From contig QHNR01000009.1 of the NCBI GenBank assembly GCA_003218475.1, positions 1-36,888 of the forward strand: a DNA stretch of 36,888 bases, in the 5' to 3' direction. Below are positions 25,381-33,893 of this stretch, piece by piece; position 1 is the stretch's first letter; each line of letters starts with the position of its first letter. Source of the stretch: Verrucomicrobiota bacterium. GTDB taxonomy: Bacteria > Verrucomicrobiota > Verrucomicrobiia > Chthoniobacterales > UBA10450. The notes beneath the pieces were generated by a model, which was given only the letters and a program-made list of their open reading frames with translations, was not told the origin of the DNA and made no database searches. The translations under genes were made by a program, and so were the position numbers.

Positions 25381-25503
25381 CTGGGGAGCACAAGGCTGCC
25401 AGCCAGTTCAGCTCGGCAGCTTGCTGAGATGCAGAGCTCATTCGCGCGGAGGGACGTTTTCGAATGTTGCCGGCAACTACAGGCCAGCGGCCTGAGCTCC
25501 CTA
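25381..25503. repeat. CTGGGGAGC-bounded mini-element, copy 1
   Basis: 123 bp beginning CTGGGGAGCACAAGGCTGCC and ending GGCCAGCGGCCTGAGCTCCCTAG. It contains GCTCGGCAGCTTGCTGAGAT and ATGTTGCCGGCAACTACAGG. The same blocks in the same order make up 33668-33805. The ends are inverted repeats. The final CTA is the hutI stop codon on the minus strand. It separates hutI from tig. Confidence 0.85.
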
Positions 25504-26739
25504 GCGATGGACACGCTCTCCCTTGACGTAGACGGAATGCGTCTGCGGAATTCCAAACCAGTACGCCAACTCGCGGTAATCTTCGCAATCGAAGATCGAG
25601 AAGTTAGCAAGCTTGCCTCGTTCGAGCGACCCGATCTTGCCGCCGCGATTGAGACTGTAAGCCGCATTAATTGTGGATGCCGTGATTGCCTCCGCGGGCG
25701 ACATTTTCATCCGCGTACACGCAATCGACAAAATCATCGGCATGCTCGGAGTCGGCGACGAACCGGGATTGAAATCTGTCGCGAGCACAACGGCAAGGCC
25801 TGCGTCGAGCATTTCGCGTGCGTGAGGGTATGCTGTCGATCCGAGCGCGTAAACAGAACCCGGCAGTAGCACTGGTTGCACGCCGGCGGATTTCATTGCC
25901 GCAATTCCCCGCTCGTCTGTTTTCTCCAAATGATCCGCCGTAGTCGCTTTCAATTCAGCGGCAAGTTGCGCCGCGCCGGAATTGCTGAGTTGATCCGCAT
26001 GAATTCGCAGCCCTAGTCCGAGCTGCCTTGCCGCCGTCAAAATTCCTCTCGATTGCTCAATGGTGAAATAACCATGCTCGCAAAACACGTCGCAAAATTC
26101 GGCCAGCTTTTCCTTTGACATCCGCGGCAACATCTCATCAATCAGAAGATCGATGTATTCATTGACGTCCAGTTCGCGCGGCACCGCGTGCGCACCAAGA
26201 AACGTCGGGACAATTTCCAGCGGCTTTTCTTCATTGAGTCGCTGCATCACCCGCAAGATTTTCAATTCATCTTCGACCGTCAATCCGTACCCAGATTTTG
26301 CTTCGATGGTTGTCGTTCCACAGCGCAGAAACCATTCCGCGTGTGTCTGTGCTTGATTGAAAAGTTCTTCGCTACTAGCGGCGCGCGTTTTTTCCACAGT
26401 TGACCAAATTCCGCCGCCCGCCTTGGCGATTTGTTCGTAAGTCTCGCCGCGGGCGCGGCGCTCAAAATCATCGAGACGATTTCCGGCAAAAATCAAGTGT
26501 GTATGCGCATCGACAAATCCTGGCAGGACAACACGACCGTCGGCATCGATGATCTCCACATCGCGTGCGTTCTTCGCGACCTCCTCGCTTGAACCAAGGA
26601 TTTCGATCTTCCCTTCACGAATTAGCATTCCGCCATCGCGGATAATCGCCAACTCAGACATCTCAGCACCGACGCGCGGCCGCTTCGGTCCCGCCAGCGT
26701 GATCAATTGCGAAGCGTGAAGAACAACGAGTGACTTCAC
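25501..26739 (-). CDS. hutI: Imidazolonepropionase
   Basis: 412 residues. Metal-dependent amidohydrolase that opens 4-imidazolone-5-propanoate to N-formimino-L-glutamate, the third step of histidine degradation. Metal-binding [10 protein letters not shown] and [15 protein letters not shown] are visible, with EAKSGYGL in between. The GTG start (26737-26739) overlaps the ftcD stop as GTGA, so it is coupled to ftcD. The stop codon TAG lies in the end of the 123-bp repeat. Cytosolic. Confidence 0.96.
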   Translation of the reverse strand: MKSLVVLHASQLITLAGPKRPRVGAEMSELAIIRDGGMLIREGKIEILGSSEEVAKNARDVEIIDADGRVVLPGFVDAHTHLIFAGNRLDDFERRARGETYEQIAKAGGGIWSTVEKTRAASSEELFNQAQTHAEWFLRCGTTTIEAKSGYGLTVEDELKILRVMQRLNEEKPLEIVPTFLGAHAVPRELDVNEYIDLLIDEMLPRMSKEKLAEFCDVFCEHGYFTIEQSRGILTAARQLGLGLRIHADQLSNSGAAQLAAELKATTADHLEKTDERGIAAMKSAGVQPVLLPGSVYALGSTAYPHAREMLDAGLAVVLATDFNPGSSPTPSMPMILSIACTRMKMSPAEAITASTINAAYSLNRGGKIGSLERGKLANFSIFDCEDYRELAYWFGIPQTHSVYVKGERVHR

Positions 26740-28430
26740 GATTTGCTTAGCTTGCCTTCGACTACCCCAATGATGGTCTTCAACTGCGCCTCCGAATCGG
26801 CACCGGTTTTTCGCACCTTTTCAAGGAGCGCCGATTTGAATTTTTCGTCTTTCAACTGCCCGATATTGATTCGCACGTTCAACGCGGCTCCTTCAATGCA
26901 GGCCCGCGTAGCCAGCGCGCCGACGCCTACATCTGAAATAGAAGCCGGATTTCCTTTGTCCGCCATCTCGGAGAGTAGTTCGTAGGACTTGGATGCCGTC
27001 TCCATTACCTTTAACGGAACCTCCGCGGCATATTTCGTCGCCTCTTCAATCGCTCTCGAACGTACTGCCTTTTCTTCTGCCGATTCTTTTGGCAGCGCGA
27101 ACGCATCCATTACTTTGTTGAATGCGGCCGTATCTTCATCCACAAGCGACAGCAATTCGTCCTTGAGTTGCTGGGCCTTGACCGCCCAATCGCTGAAATA
27201 CTCCAGCTTGTCGTCCCAGCCACGTTTCCCGGCGGAAAGATTCGCCACCATCCCACCCAGCGACGCACCTAACGCGCCCATCAACGCTGCTACGGAACCA
27301 CCACCCGGCGCAGGCGAATCGCTCAATGTTTCATTACAAAACTCTCGCAGATTCATTTTGACCAGGGACGGCTTTTGCTCAGTAGATTCGATCTTCAATT
27401 CAATCACCTTTTCTTTTGGGTCGAAAGGTTTCAGTTCGCTCAGGCCCATTGAGCGAATCGCGATGTCGATCAATTCTTCCTCTGAAGCGCCCTCAGACCA
27501 TCGCTGTTTGCGAAGAAAATGACGACCGGCATCGACGAGACATTTTTTTGGAACCATGCCCACAATCTCCGAGCCGGTTACACGCAACCCGCGATTGGAC
27601 GCCGCTTCTACACAAGCATCGAACGCAACGTGCAACGGCGTCTCCTCGATGTTGGTCAGATTCATCGAGACTTGCGCGATCCCGTATTCTTTCACGAACC
27701 AGCCGATAGCCTTCACGTGTTTCAACGTTCCGGGAATCCGAACCGGTTCGCCGTTTGAATCCAGAACCGGTTTGCCAGAAGGCGTGCCGTCTTCGGTCTT
27801 TACTCTCCCCTGCTCTCGGACATCAAACGCAACCGAGGTCGCGCGCCGCACCGATTTCGTGTTCAGGTTCACATTGTAAGCCACCAAAAAGTCGCGGACG
27901 CCAATCACCGTCGCGCCAGCTTTCTCGTTGAAAACGGCTGGCCCGAAATCTGGTTTCCATTCAGGCTGTTTAATTTTCTGAAAAAAACCTTCGTATTCCC
28001 CAGAGCGAATAACCGAAAGGTTCGAACGTGATTTATGTTTCGCTGCTTTTTCGTAGAGATAGACCGGAATCTTCAATTCCTCGCCAACACGTTTTCCAAG
28101 GTGATTTGCGCAATCGATTGCTTCTTCCCAGCTGACGTTGCTCACTGGAATGAACGGGCAAACATCGGTCGCGCCCATGCGGGGATGCGCGCCTTTTTGT
28201 TTGCGCATGTCGATCAACTCCGCGGCTTTTTTGATCGCGCGAAACGCCGCTTCCACCGCGGCGTCAGGAGGGCCGACAAAAGTCACCACCGTCCGATTCG
28301 TGCTTGCCCCAGGATCGACATCGAGCAACGACACGCTGTCAATCGTTTTAATCGCATCGGTGATCTGATGAATAACGCTTTCATCTCGCCCTTCAGAGAA
28401 ATTCGGGACGCACTCGATCAGTTTTTGCAT
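26736..28430 (-). CDS. ftcD: Bifunctional glutamate formimidoyltransferase / formimidoyl-THF cyclodeaminase
   Basis: 564 residues from the ATG at 28430 ([18 protein letters not shown]); the track start adds 21 unsupported residues. Residues 1-~300 are the formiminotransferase domain ([32 protein letters not shown]). Residues ~365-564 are the cyclodeaminase domain ([35 protein letters not shown]). The fused form is the mammalian-type arrangement. It moves the formimino group of N-formiminoglutamate to THF, releasing glutamate, and cyclises it to methenyl-THF with loss of ammonia. Followed by hutI with a 4-base overlap. Confidence 0.96.
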   Translation of the reverse strand: MQKLIECVPNFSEGRDESVIHQITDAIKTIDSVSLLDVDPGASTNRTVVTFVGPPDAAVEAAFRAIKKAAELIDMRKQKGAHPRMGATDVCPFIPVSNVSWEEAIDCANHLGKRVGEELKIPVYLYEKAAKHKSRSNLSVIRSGEYEGFFQKIKQPEWKPDFGPAVFNEKAGATVIGVRDFLVAYNVNLNTKSVRRATSVAFDVREQGRVKTEDGTPSGKPVLDSNGEPVRIPGTLKHVKAIGWFVKEYGIAQVSMNLTNIEETPLHVAFDACVEAASNRGLRVTGSEIVGMVPKKCLVDAGRHFLRKQRWSEGASEEELIDIAIRSMGLSELKPFDPKEKVIELKIESTEQKPSLVKMNLREFCNETLSDSPAPGGGSVAALMGALGASLGGMVANLSAGKRGWDDKLEYFSDWAVKAQQLKDELLSLVDEDTAAFNKVMDAFALPKESAEEKAVRSRAIEEATKYAAEVPLKVMETASKSYELLSEMADKGNPASISDVGVGALATRACIEGAALNVRINIGQLKDEKFKSALLEKVRKTGADSEAQLKTIIGVVEGKLSKS

Positions 28431-28501
28431 AGGTCCGACAGGATTCACGCGATTAGCAGGACTGCAAGAGCAGAGCCATCTCAGTTGGCTCATAATCAGT
28501 C

Positions 28502-28529
28502 TTGAAACAGTCTAATTTTTGTCCATAGT
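28502..28529 (+). promoter_or_regulatory. Candidate promoter of the toxin-antitoxin pair
   Basis: TTGAAA (28502-28507), 16-bp spacer, CATAGT (28524-28529). The -10-like box ends six bases before the antitoxin ATG, and no Shine-Dalgarno is visible, so the mRNA may be leaderless. Assigned by consensus match only. Confidence 0.4.
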
Positions 28530-28535
28530 TGGATT

Positions 28536-28775
28536 ATGCCTACGGTATCAATCAGCGAAGCAAAGCAACGCTTGGGCGAGATTGCCGACCGCGCTATTGA
28601 AGGCGAGCACGTCGTGATTATCAGAAAATCGAAGCTGCTCGTGCTGAAACCGCTCGAGTTACCTGAGCCCGTGCCAATGCGGCCGCCTGGATATTTCCAC
28701 GACTGTTACGACGAGGAGGCAACTCAAGAATCCAATAAGCTCGCTGCCCGATCAGTCCGCAAAATTGTGAAGTGA
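28536..28775 (+). CDS. Antitoxin, Phd/YefM-like
   Basis: 79 residues. The N-terminus MPTVSISEAKQRLGEIADRA followed by GEHVVIIRKSK is the Phd/YefM fold (strand, SEAK helix, second strand). The C-terminal half (PPGYFHDCYDEEATQESN) is acidic and probably disordered, as expected for a toxin-wrapping tail. The stop overlaps the GTG start of the toxin gene as GTGA. Such antitoxins usually repress their own promoter. Confidence 0.87.
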   Translation: MPTVSISEAKQRLGEIADRAIEGEHVVIIRKSKLLVLKPLELPEPVPMRPPGYFHDCYDEEATQESNKLAARSVRKIVK

Positions 28776-29104
28776 GGCAGTGGGAAATATATCTTTTTCC
28801 TTTTCGGGAAGAGCGGCCGCATCCGGCAGTCATCATTTCCAATGAAGAACGTTGCGTAAACCACGACCTCGAATACGTAAATGCACTCATCTGCACCTCG
28901 GCCAGGCTCAATCGCGAGGCGAAAAAGCACGAAGTGGTTCTGAATGCCGCCGATGGCTTGGACTGGAAAACCGCTGTTCGCTGCGACGTGGTCTATCTCC
29001 TGCCGAAAGGTGAGTTTCGAGAGCTCCGCGGAAAAGTGAGCCCGCAACGTCGGGTCGCCATCGCGCGAAAAATTGCCGAAACTCTTCGACTGCCGATGGG
29101 GTAG
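28772..29104 (+). CDS. Type II toxin, PemK/MazF-like endoribonuclease
   Basis: 110 residues, GTG start at 28772 overlapping the antitoxin stop. The opening RQWEIYLFPFREERPHPAVI matches the PemK/MazF barrel start, where Arg/His-Pro residues line the active site, followed by KTAVRCDVVYLLPK and an ending typical of the family (ARKIAETLRLP). It should cleave mRNA at short sequence motifs when free of antitoxin. Pairing a MazF-type toxin with a Phd-type antitoxin is a mixed combination. The module sits on the plus strand between minus-strand hut genes. Confidence 0.85.
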   Translation: MRQWEIYLFPFREERPHPAVIISNEERCVNHDLEYVNALICTSARLNREAKKHEVVLNAADGLDWKTAVRCDVVYLLPKGEFRELRGKVSPQRRVAIARKIAETLRLPMG

Positions 29105-29125
29105 CAACGAGCTTTACTTTAGTGC

Positions 29126-30793
29126 TTAATCCCGGACTTGCGGCTGCATCGGGATTTCGATCTTATGCGTTGCCGCGAATTCGATCGTGCGAGAGTAGCC
29201 GGCGTCGGCATGACGTAAGATGCCAGTGCCAGGATCGCTGGTGAGGACGCGCTCCAATCGACGCTTGGAATTTTCCGTGCCATCGGCGACCACGACCATA
29301 CCGGCGTGTTGTGAGAAACCGATCCCCACGCCGCCACCGTTATGAACAGACACCCAGGATGCGCCAGCTGCGGTGTTCACCAGTGCATTGAGCAGCGGCC
29401 AGTCAGCGATTGCGTCGCTGCCGTCGAGCATGCCTTCGGTTTCGCGATTGGGCGATGCAACAGAGCCGGAATCGAGATGATCGCGGCCAATCACGATGGG
29501 CGCTTTGAGCGCGCCGCGTTTCACTAATTCGTTCATCGCCAAGCCAAACTCGGCACGTTCGCCATAGCCCAGCCAGCAAATTCGCGCAGGCAATCCTTGA
29601 AATTGAATTTGCTCCTTCGCGAGTTTCATCCACCGCGCCAGCGTTTGGTTTTCGGGAAACAATTCGAGCGCGAGTTTGTCAGTGCGTGCGATGTCTTCAG
29701 GATCGCCACTTAAAGCGACCCACCGAAACGGACCGCGTCCTTCGCAAAACAGGGGACGGATGTATTCGGGAACAAACCCGGGAATATCAAACGCATTTTT
29801 AACACCGGCCTTTTTTGCCTGCGCGCGAATGTTGTTTCCATAATCGAACGTGACTGCGCCTTTTTTCTGCAATGCGAGCATGGCTTCAATGTGCACCGCC
29901 ATCGACCTCATTGCGCGTTCGATGTACTCGTCCGGATTTGTCCGGCGCAAAGCGAGCGCATCTTCGAGTGACATTCCATGCGGCACATAGCCATTCAACG
30001 CATCATGCGCGCTGGTTTGATCGGTGAGAACGTCGGGAACGACACCGCGCTTCACAATTTCAGGCAGAACATCTGCGCAATTGCCAACCAAACCCACGGA
30101 AAGCGACTTTCGATCTTTACGCGCCTGATCGATTAGCTTCAATGCTTCATCGAGCGACCATGCAATCTTGTCGCAGTAACCGCTCTTCAATCTTTTCTCA
30201 ATTCGCGCCGGATCGACTTCAACACCGAGAAAGAGTGCGCCGTTCATGGTCGCTGCAAGTGGCTGCGCGCCGCCCATCCCGCCAAGCCCGCCGGTTAAGA
30301 CAAATTTTCCGTCGAGCGAACCATCGAAATTCTTTCGAGCTGCTGCGGCAAAAGTTTCGTACGTTCCCTGCACGATCCCCTGGCTACCGATGTAGATCCA
30401 TGAGCCGGCTGTCATTTGTCCATACATTGTCAGCCCCATTCGCTCGAGCCGATTGAACTCGGCATAGTTGTTCCATTGCCCGACCAGGTTGGAGTTCGCG
30501 ATGAGGACACGCGGTGCTTCATCGTGTGTGCGGAATTTGCCGACAGGTTTTCCTGATTGCACGAGAAGCGTCTCGTCATTTTCAAGCTCGCGCAGCGAAC
30601 GCACGATCGCATCGAACGCCTCCCAACTTCTGGCGGCGCGTCCGGTTCCGCCGTACACGACCAGCTGATCCGGATTCTCGGCGACATCAGGATCGAGATT
30701 GTTCATGAGCATTCGCATTGCAGCTTCCTGATGCCAGCTTTTGCAGGTCCGCTCGCTGCCGCGCGGGGCGTGGATGATTCGTTTTCCGCTCAC
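29126..30793 (-). CDS. hutU: Urocanate hydratase
   Basis: 555 residues, normal length. NAD-dependent cytosolic enzyme turning urocanate into imidazolonepropionate, the second step of histidine use. Visible are the N-terminal [34 protein letters not shown] and the active-site region near [10 protein letters not shown]. The start ATG (30791-30793) overlaps the hutH stop by four bases (ATGA). It is convergent with the toxin gene, 21 bp away. Confidence 0.98.
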   Translation of the reverse strand: MSGKRIIHAPRGSERTCKSWHQEAAMRMLMNNLDPDVAENPDQLVVYGGTGRAARSWEAFDAIVRSLRELENDETLLVQSGKPVGKFRTHDEAPRVLIANSNLVGQWNNYAEFNRLERMGLTMYGQMTAGSWIYIGSQGIVQGTYETFAAAARKNFDGSLDGKFVLTGGLGGMGGAQPLAATMNGALFLGVEVDPARIEKRLKSGYCDKIAWSLDEALKLIDQARKDRKSLSVGLVGNCADVLPEIVKRGVVPDVLTDQTSAHDALNGYVPHGMSLEDALALRRTNPDEYIERAMRSMAVHIEAMLALQKKGAVTFDYGNNIRAQAKKAGVKNAFDIPGFVPEYIRPLFCEGRGPFRWVALSGDPEDIARTDKLALELFPENQTLARWMKLAKEQIQFQGLPARICWLGYGERAEFGLAMNELVKRGALKAPIVIGRDHLDSGSVASPNRETEGMLDGSDAIADWPLLNALVNTAAGASWVSVHNGGGVGIGFSQHAGMVVVADGTENSKRRLERVLTSDPGTGILRHADAGYSRTIEFAATHKIEIPMQPQVRD

Positions 30794-32301
30794 AGCTTTT
30801 GGCCTTCGGTATCAAATTTGCCTTGGCGGATTGCTTCAGCAACACCCGCGATTTCAAATGAGAGCGGCCGATCCTGCATCAGCGGCGGCGCGATTTTCCG
30901 TAGCGCAGCGAATGCCCGCTCGACGCCAACTCCAGCTTTCAACGGGCGACGATGTTCCAAGCCTTCTGCAGCCGTGAGCAGCTCGATCGCCAGCAAATTT
31001 TCGGCAAGATCGACAATCGATCGCAGCTTCAGCGCGCTCGTCATTCCCATCGAAACGTGATCTTCCTTTCCACCGGAGGTGGTGATGTTGTCAGAGCTCG
31101 CCGGGTGTGCGAGCACGCGCGCTTCGCTGACCAACGAAGCAGCCGCGACCTGCGCAGTCATGAAGCCGGACTCCAAACCCGGCTGTCGCGCGAGAAATGC
31201 GGGCAGGCCTTCGTTCTTATCGGGATTAACGAGCCGATCGGTTCGCCGTTCGCTCATGCTCATTAGATCGGCAATCGCAATCGCGGAATAATCAAAGGCG
31301 AGCCCAAGCGGCGCGCCATGAAAATTGCCGCCGGAAATCACCTCGCCGCTTTCCGCAAATACAAGCGGATTATCGGTTGCTGACGCGGATTCGATCAGCA
31401 AAACGTCTTCGCAATGGGCCAGCGCGCCGCGCACTGCGCCGTGCACCTGCGGTATGCAACGCAGGCTGTATGCGTCCTGGACACGCGGATCGCCCGTGAG
31501 ATGCGACTGGCGAATTTTGCTGCCTTCCATCAGCGACAACAGATGTTCGGCAACAGCTCTCTGGCCTGGGTGTGGACGCGTATCCTGTAACCGCAAATCG
31601 AAAGCGGCAGGTGTACCTTTCAGCGCTTCGAGACTCATCGCGCCGGCGACATCAGCGACAAGCGCGACACGTAGCGCACGCAAAAGCGCAAGCCCACCGA
31701 CCGCGTGCATTGCCTGGGTGCCATTGAGAAGTGCCAGGCCTTCTTTTGCTTCGAGTTGCAGCGCCGTTAACCGAGCGCGTCTCAGCGCCTCGGCACTCGG
31801 CATCCGTTCCGTTTCAAAAAATGCCTCGCTTTCACCGATGAGACTCAATGCCAGATGCGCAAGCGGAGCTAGATCGCCGCTCGCACCGACAGAGCCCTTC
31901 TCCGGAACGACAGGATAAACGCGCCGATTGAGCATTTCACAAAGCAACTGAATAATTTCGAGCCGAACTCCGCTGAAACCGAGCGCAAGCACGTTTGCGC
32001 GCAACAGAATCATCGCCCGCACCTCGGCCTCGGACAGCGGATTTCCAATTCCGCAGGCGTGGCTGCGGACAAGGTTTAGCTGAAGCTGGCGCAAGTCGCT
32101 CCGTGGAATCCGAACATCGGACAACTTGCCGAATCCGGTGTTGACTCCGTAAACCACCACATCACGCGCCACGATCTGTTCGATTACTTTGCGCGACGCC
32201 AGAATACGCGGACGCGCGAGCGAAGAAATGTGAACGGGCTCGGCTCCGAGAGCGACCGCCGCGAGTTGAACAAGAGAAATCTGCCCGCCGTTCAGCTCCA
32301 T
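30790..32301 (-). CDS. hutH: Histidine ammonia-lyase
   Basis: 503 residues. The catalytic MIO prosthetic group forms from Ala140-Ser141-Gly142 in [18 protein letters not shown]; the active-site Tyr lies in [10 protein letters not shown] (Tyr51). It removes ammonia from histidine to give urocanate in the cytosol. First gene of the hutH-hutU pair with a 4-base overlap. Upstream are ~350 bp without a gene; no regulator gene (hutC/hutP) is in the window. Confidence 0.98.
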   Translation of the reverse strand: MELNGGQISLVQLAAVALGAEPVHISSLARPRILASRKVIEQIVARDVVVYGVNTGFGKLSDVRIPRSDLRQLQLNLVRSHACGIGNPLSEAEVRAMILLRANVLALGFSGVRLEIIQLLCEMLNRRVYPVVPEKGSVGASGDLAPLAHLALSLIGESEAFFETERMPSAEALRRARLTALQLEAKEGLALLNGTQAMHAVGGLALLRALRVALVADVAGAMSLEALKGTPAAFDLRLQDTRPHPGQRAVAEHLLSLMEGSKIRQSHLTGDPRVQDAYSLRCIPQVHGAVRGALAHCEDVLLIESASATDNPLVFAESGEVISGGNFHGAPLGLAFDYSAIAIADLMSMSERRTDRLVNPDKNEGLPAFLARQPGLESGFMTAQVAAASLVSEARVLAHPASSDNITTSGGKEDHVSMGMTSALKLRSIVDLAENLLAIELLTAAEGLEHRRPLKAGVGVERAFAALRKIAPPLMQDRPLSFEIAGVAEAIRQGKFDTEGQKL

Positions 32302-32406
32302 TGCTACAGGTTAGTAGGAAAAGGGCAAAATGTGAAGGCAAGGCCCAAAGGCCGCACACGTCCCATGCAAGTCCATGTTTAACGCCAAAGGTGCCACGCA
32401 AGCTTC

Positions 32407-32497
32407 AGCCTGGGGCAGCGCCCCAGGGATTCAATCCCCATGAATGCAGCGCTGATGGGTTCAGCAATCCACAAGTCCTGGGACGCTGTCCCAGGCT
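32407..32497. repeat. AGCCTGGGGC...CCCAGGCT inverted-repeat element
   Basis: Ends are two short palindromes, CCTGGGGCAGCGCCCCAGG and CCTGGGACGCTGTCCCAGG, related to each other and about 50 bp apart. It lies in the 354-bp gene-free stretch upstream of hutH (32302-32655), which otherwise contains only a CAACG-like tract and a terminator. Confidence 0.65.
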
Positions 32498-32580
32498 TCG
32501 ACATGAGTGGCGCGCCTTTGACGCTAAACACATGCTCAGAAACGTTGAAACGTTAAAGCGTTCAACCGCTTGAATCGGAG

Positions 32581-32617
32581 AAAGAAAAAGGCCAGGCCGG
32601 AGCACGACCTGGCCTTT
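32581..32617 (-). terminator. Rho-independent terminator of the small lipoprotein gene
   Basis: On the minus strand a 10-bp stem AAAGGCCAGG/CCTGGCCTTT closes an 11-nt loop and runs into TTCTTT. It lies about 40 bp after the small lipoprotein stop codon. Confidence 0.8.
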
Positions 32618-32655
32618 GGGCGAATCCGCCCGAATTAAATTGCCGTATGCCGGAT

Positions 32656-32772
32656 CTATTTTCCTTTCGGCGCAGGTGGTGGGGTCACCACCTCCCTGTG
32701 TTGCGCACAAGCCCCGAGTCCCAAAGCGCTGGCCATTACGACCGCGATCATGATCACTTTCAATAGTTTCAA
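32656..32772 (-). CDS. Small lipoprotein, paralogue A (38 aa)
   Basis: The TTG at 32770-32772 is preceded by a near-perfect AAAGGAGG with 9-nt spacing; the track's longer 64-residue ORF starts upstream of that site and is rejected. The product begins KLLKVIMIAVVMASALGLGAC with a clear lipobox (LGAC), then AQHREVVTPPPAPKGK. Mature length is only ~17 residues after lipidation. It is followed by a rho-independent terminator. It is clearly related to the gene at 32882-33004, with the same leader, start codon and GAC-AQ core. Function unknown; small entericidin-like lipoproteins have this size and shape, but that is only a resemblance. Confidence 0.78.
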   Translation of the reverse strand: MKLLKVIMIAVVMASALGLGACAQHREVVTPPPAPKGK

Positions 32773-32881
32773 TCTATCTCGCCTCCTTTCGCCGCAAGTT
32801 GCTCCGGTCTGTTTAGGCGGTGAACCACGGGGAAGCAATGCTTTTCTCAACTTTTTTGATCACGACAAACGGGGGGCCGGA

Positions 32882-33004
32882 TTACTTCGCGTAACCGGTC
32901 TTTCCCGCGCTTGTGGTCACGGTTTCCTTTCTTTGAGCGCAAGCACCAAAACTCAAAGCAGTGGCCAAAACAGCCACAACCAAAATTGCTTTTACAAATT
33001 TCAA
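32882..33004 (-). CDS. Small lipoprotein, paralogue B (40 aa), absent from the ORF track
   Basis: TTG start at 33002-33004 with the same GAAAGGAGGCGAGATA leader as paralogue A. The product is KFVKAILVVAVLATALSFG-AC-AQRKETVTTSAGK and ends GYAK before TAA. The lipobox is SFGAC. It was missed by the track because of its length. The two genes are ~110 bp apart on the same strand, so they arose by tandem duplication. The sequence 20 bp upstream of the Shine-Dalgarno (GCGGCGAAAGGAGG) is also shared. Function unknown. Confidence 0.75.
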   Translation of the reverse strand: MKFVKAILVVAVLATALSFGACAQRKETVTTSAGKTGYAK

Positions 33005-33148
33005 ATTATCTCGCCTCCTTTCGCCGCAAGCTGCAGTACCCGTTCGGGATCATACGGAAGCAACGTTTCTCTTCCCAGGTTTGGATGTATGATCGGGAAG
33101 ATTCTAGCGCGGACGCTTCAACTTGCTACTTGTAATTCGATTGGGAAT

Positions 33149-33598
33149 TCATGCCTCAATTACGACCGGCGTACCCTCATCCACTAGATCGAACAGTTCG
33201 ATTACATCCGCGTTCCGCATCCGCACGCAGCCGCAGCTGTGGGGATTGCCGACTTTGTCCTCGTGTTTCGTGCCGTGGATATAAATGAAGCGGTCACGTG
33301 TATTGGCATTGTGCTCATCCAAACCGTCGAGCCATAAAATACGCGACATGACCAGATCCTCGGTCGAAGGAAGCGGTTCGCTGGGATTGACCGGCACGCG
33401 GCTTCGAAAAATTGTGCCGCCCGGCATGTCGCCTCCAATCTTCTTCGCTACGCAAAACCGGCCCGTTGGCGTTTTCATGCTCCCCTGCTCCGTACCAATG
33501 CCGAACCGCGAAGTGGACACTGGGTAAGTGCGGACTGGGGTCTCATCGTCTTTCAATGTCAGCCGCTGATCCCGAATTGATACATGGATATTCTTCAT
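33149..33598 (-). CDS. YkuD-domain L,D-transpeptidase-like protein without signal peptide
   Basis: 149 residues that are entirely the YkuD domain: IHVSIRDQRLTLKDDETPVR, TPTGRFCVAKKIGG, and the catalytic HxxG...SxGCxR region IYIHGTKHEDKVGNPHSCGC followed by VRM. No signal peptide or membrane segment is visible from the ATG at 33598, unlike the protein at 20017, so export is uncertain; YkuD proteins normally act on peptidoglycan outside the cytoplasm. Confidence 0.9.
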   Translation of the reverse strand: MKNIHVSIRDQRLTLKDDETPVRTYPVSTSRFGIGTEQGSMKTPTGRFCVAKKIGGDMPGGTIFRSRVPVNPSEPLPSTEDLVMSRILWLDGLDEHNANTRDRFIYIHGTKHEDKVGNPHSCGCVRMRNADVIELFDLVDEGTPVVIEA

Positions 33599-33667
33599 CT
33601 CCGTTCGAGATCAAAAAAATCGGCGGCCGCAAACACCAGTCATGACCTTCAAGAATAGGTTCAAATT

Positions 33668-33805
33668 CTGGGGAGCGCAGGCTGCCAGCCTGCAGGTCTC
33701 GGCAGCTTGCCGAGACCGGGAATTGGCGTCGACTCGAATTGCGTGCGCAAAGATGTTGCCGGCAGGGCTGCCGGCAACTACAGGCTGGCAGCCTGTGCTC
33801 CCCAG
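33668..33805. repeat. CTGGGGAGC-bounded mini-element, copy 2
   Basis: 138 bp with ~25-bp inverted ends (CTGGGGAGCGCAGGCTGCC and CAGGCTGGCAGCCTGTGCTC, ending CCCCAG). Two internal palindromes: TCTCGGCAGCTTGCCGAGA and TTGCCGGCAGGGCTGCCGGCAA. It matches 25381-25503 block by block. The track's N-terminal extension of asd is a read-through of this element. Confidence 0.88.
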
Positions 33806-33854
33806 ATCACGACACTCTGCACGCCGTGAGCTTTCGAGTCCTTGCCAGCCATGT

Positions 33855-33883
33855 TTTGCACAACGTGGCCCTAAGGTTACAAT
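33855..33883 (+). promoter_or_regulatory. Candidate asd promoter
   Basis: TTTGCA (33855-33860), 17-bp spacer, TACAAT (33878-33883; five of six match TATAAT). Expected +1 is near 33890, between two possible ATGs (33888 and 33894), so the asd mRNA would have little or no leader. Confidence 0.4.
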
Positions 33884-33893
33884 CGACATGCTC

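Noticed and set aside
25340-25588. Long N-terminus of trigger factor in the ORF track
   Set aside because: It is a read-through of the 123-bp repeat and the hutI 3' end; the conserved start is KVEVEK at 25339.
33642-33893. 84-residue N-terminal extension of Asd
   Set aside because: It is encoded by the CTGGGGAGC mini-element; the Rossmann start RNYHIAVVGATG is at 33894.
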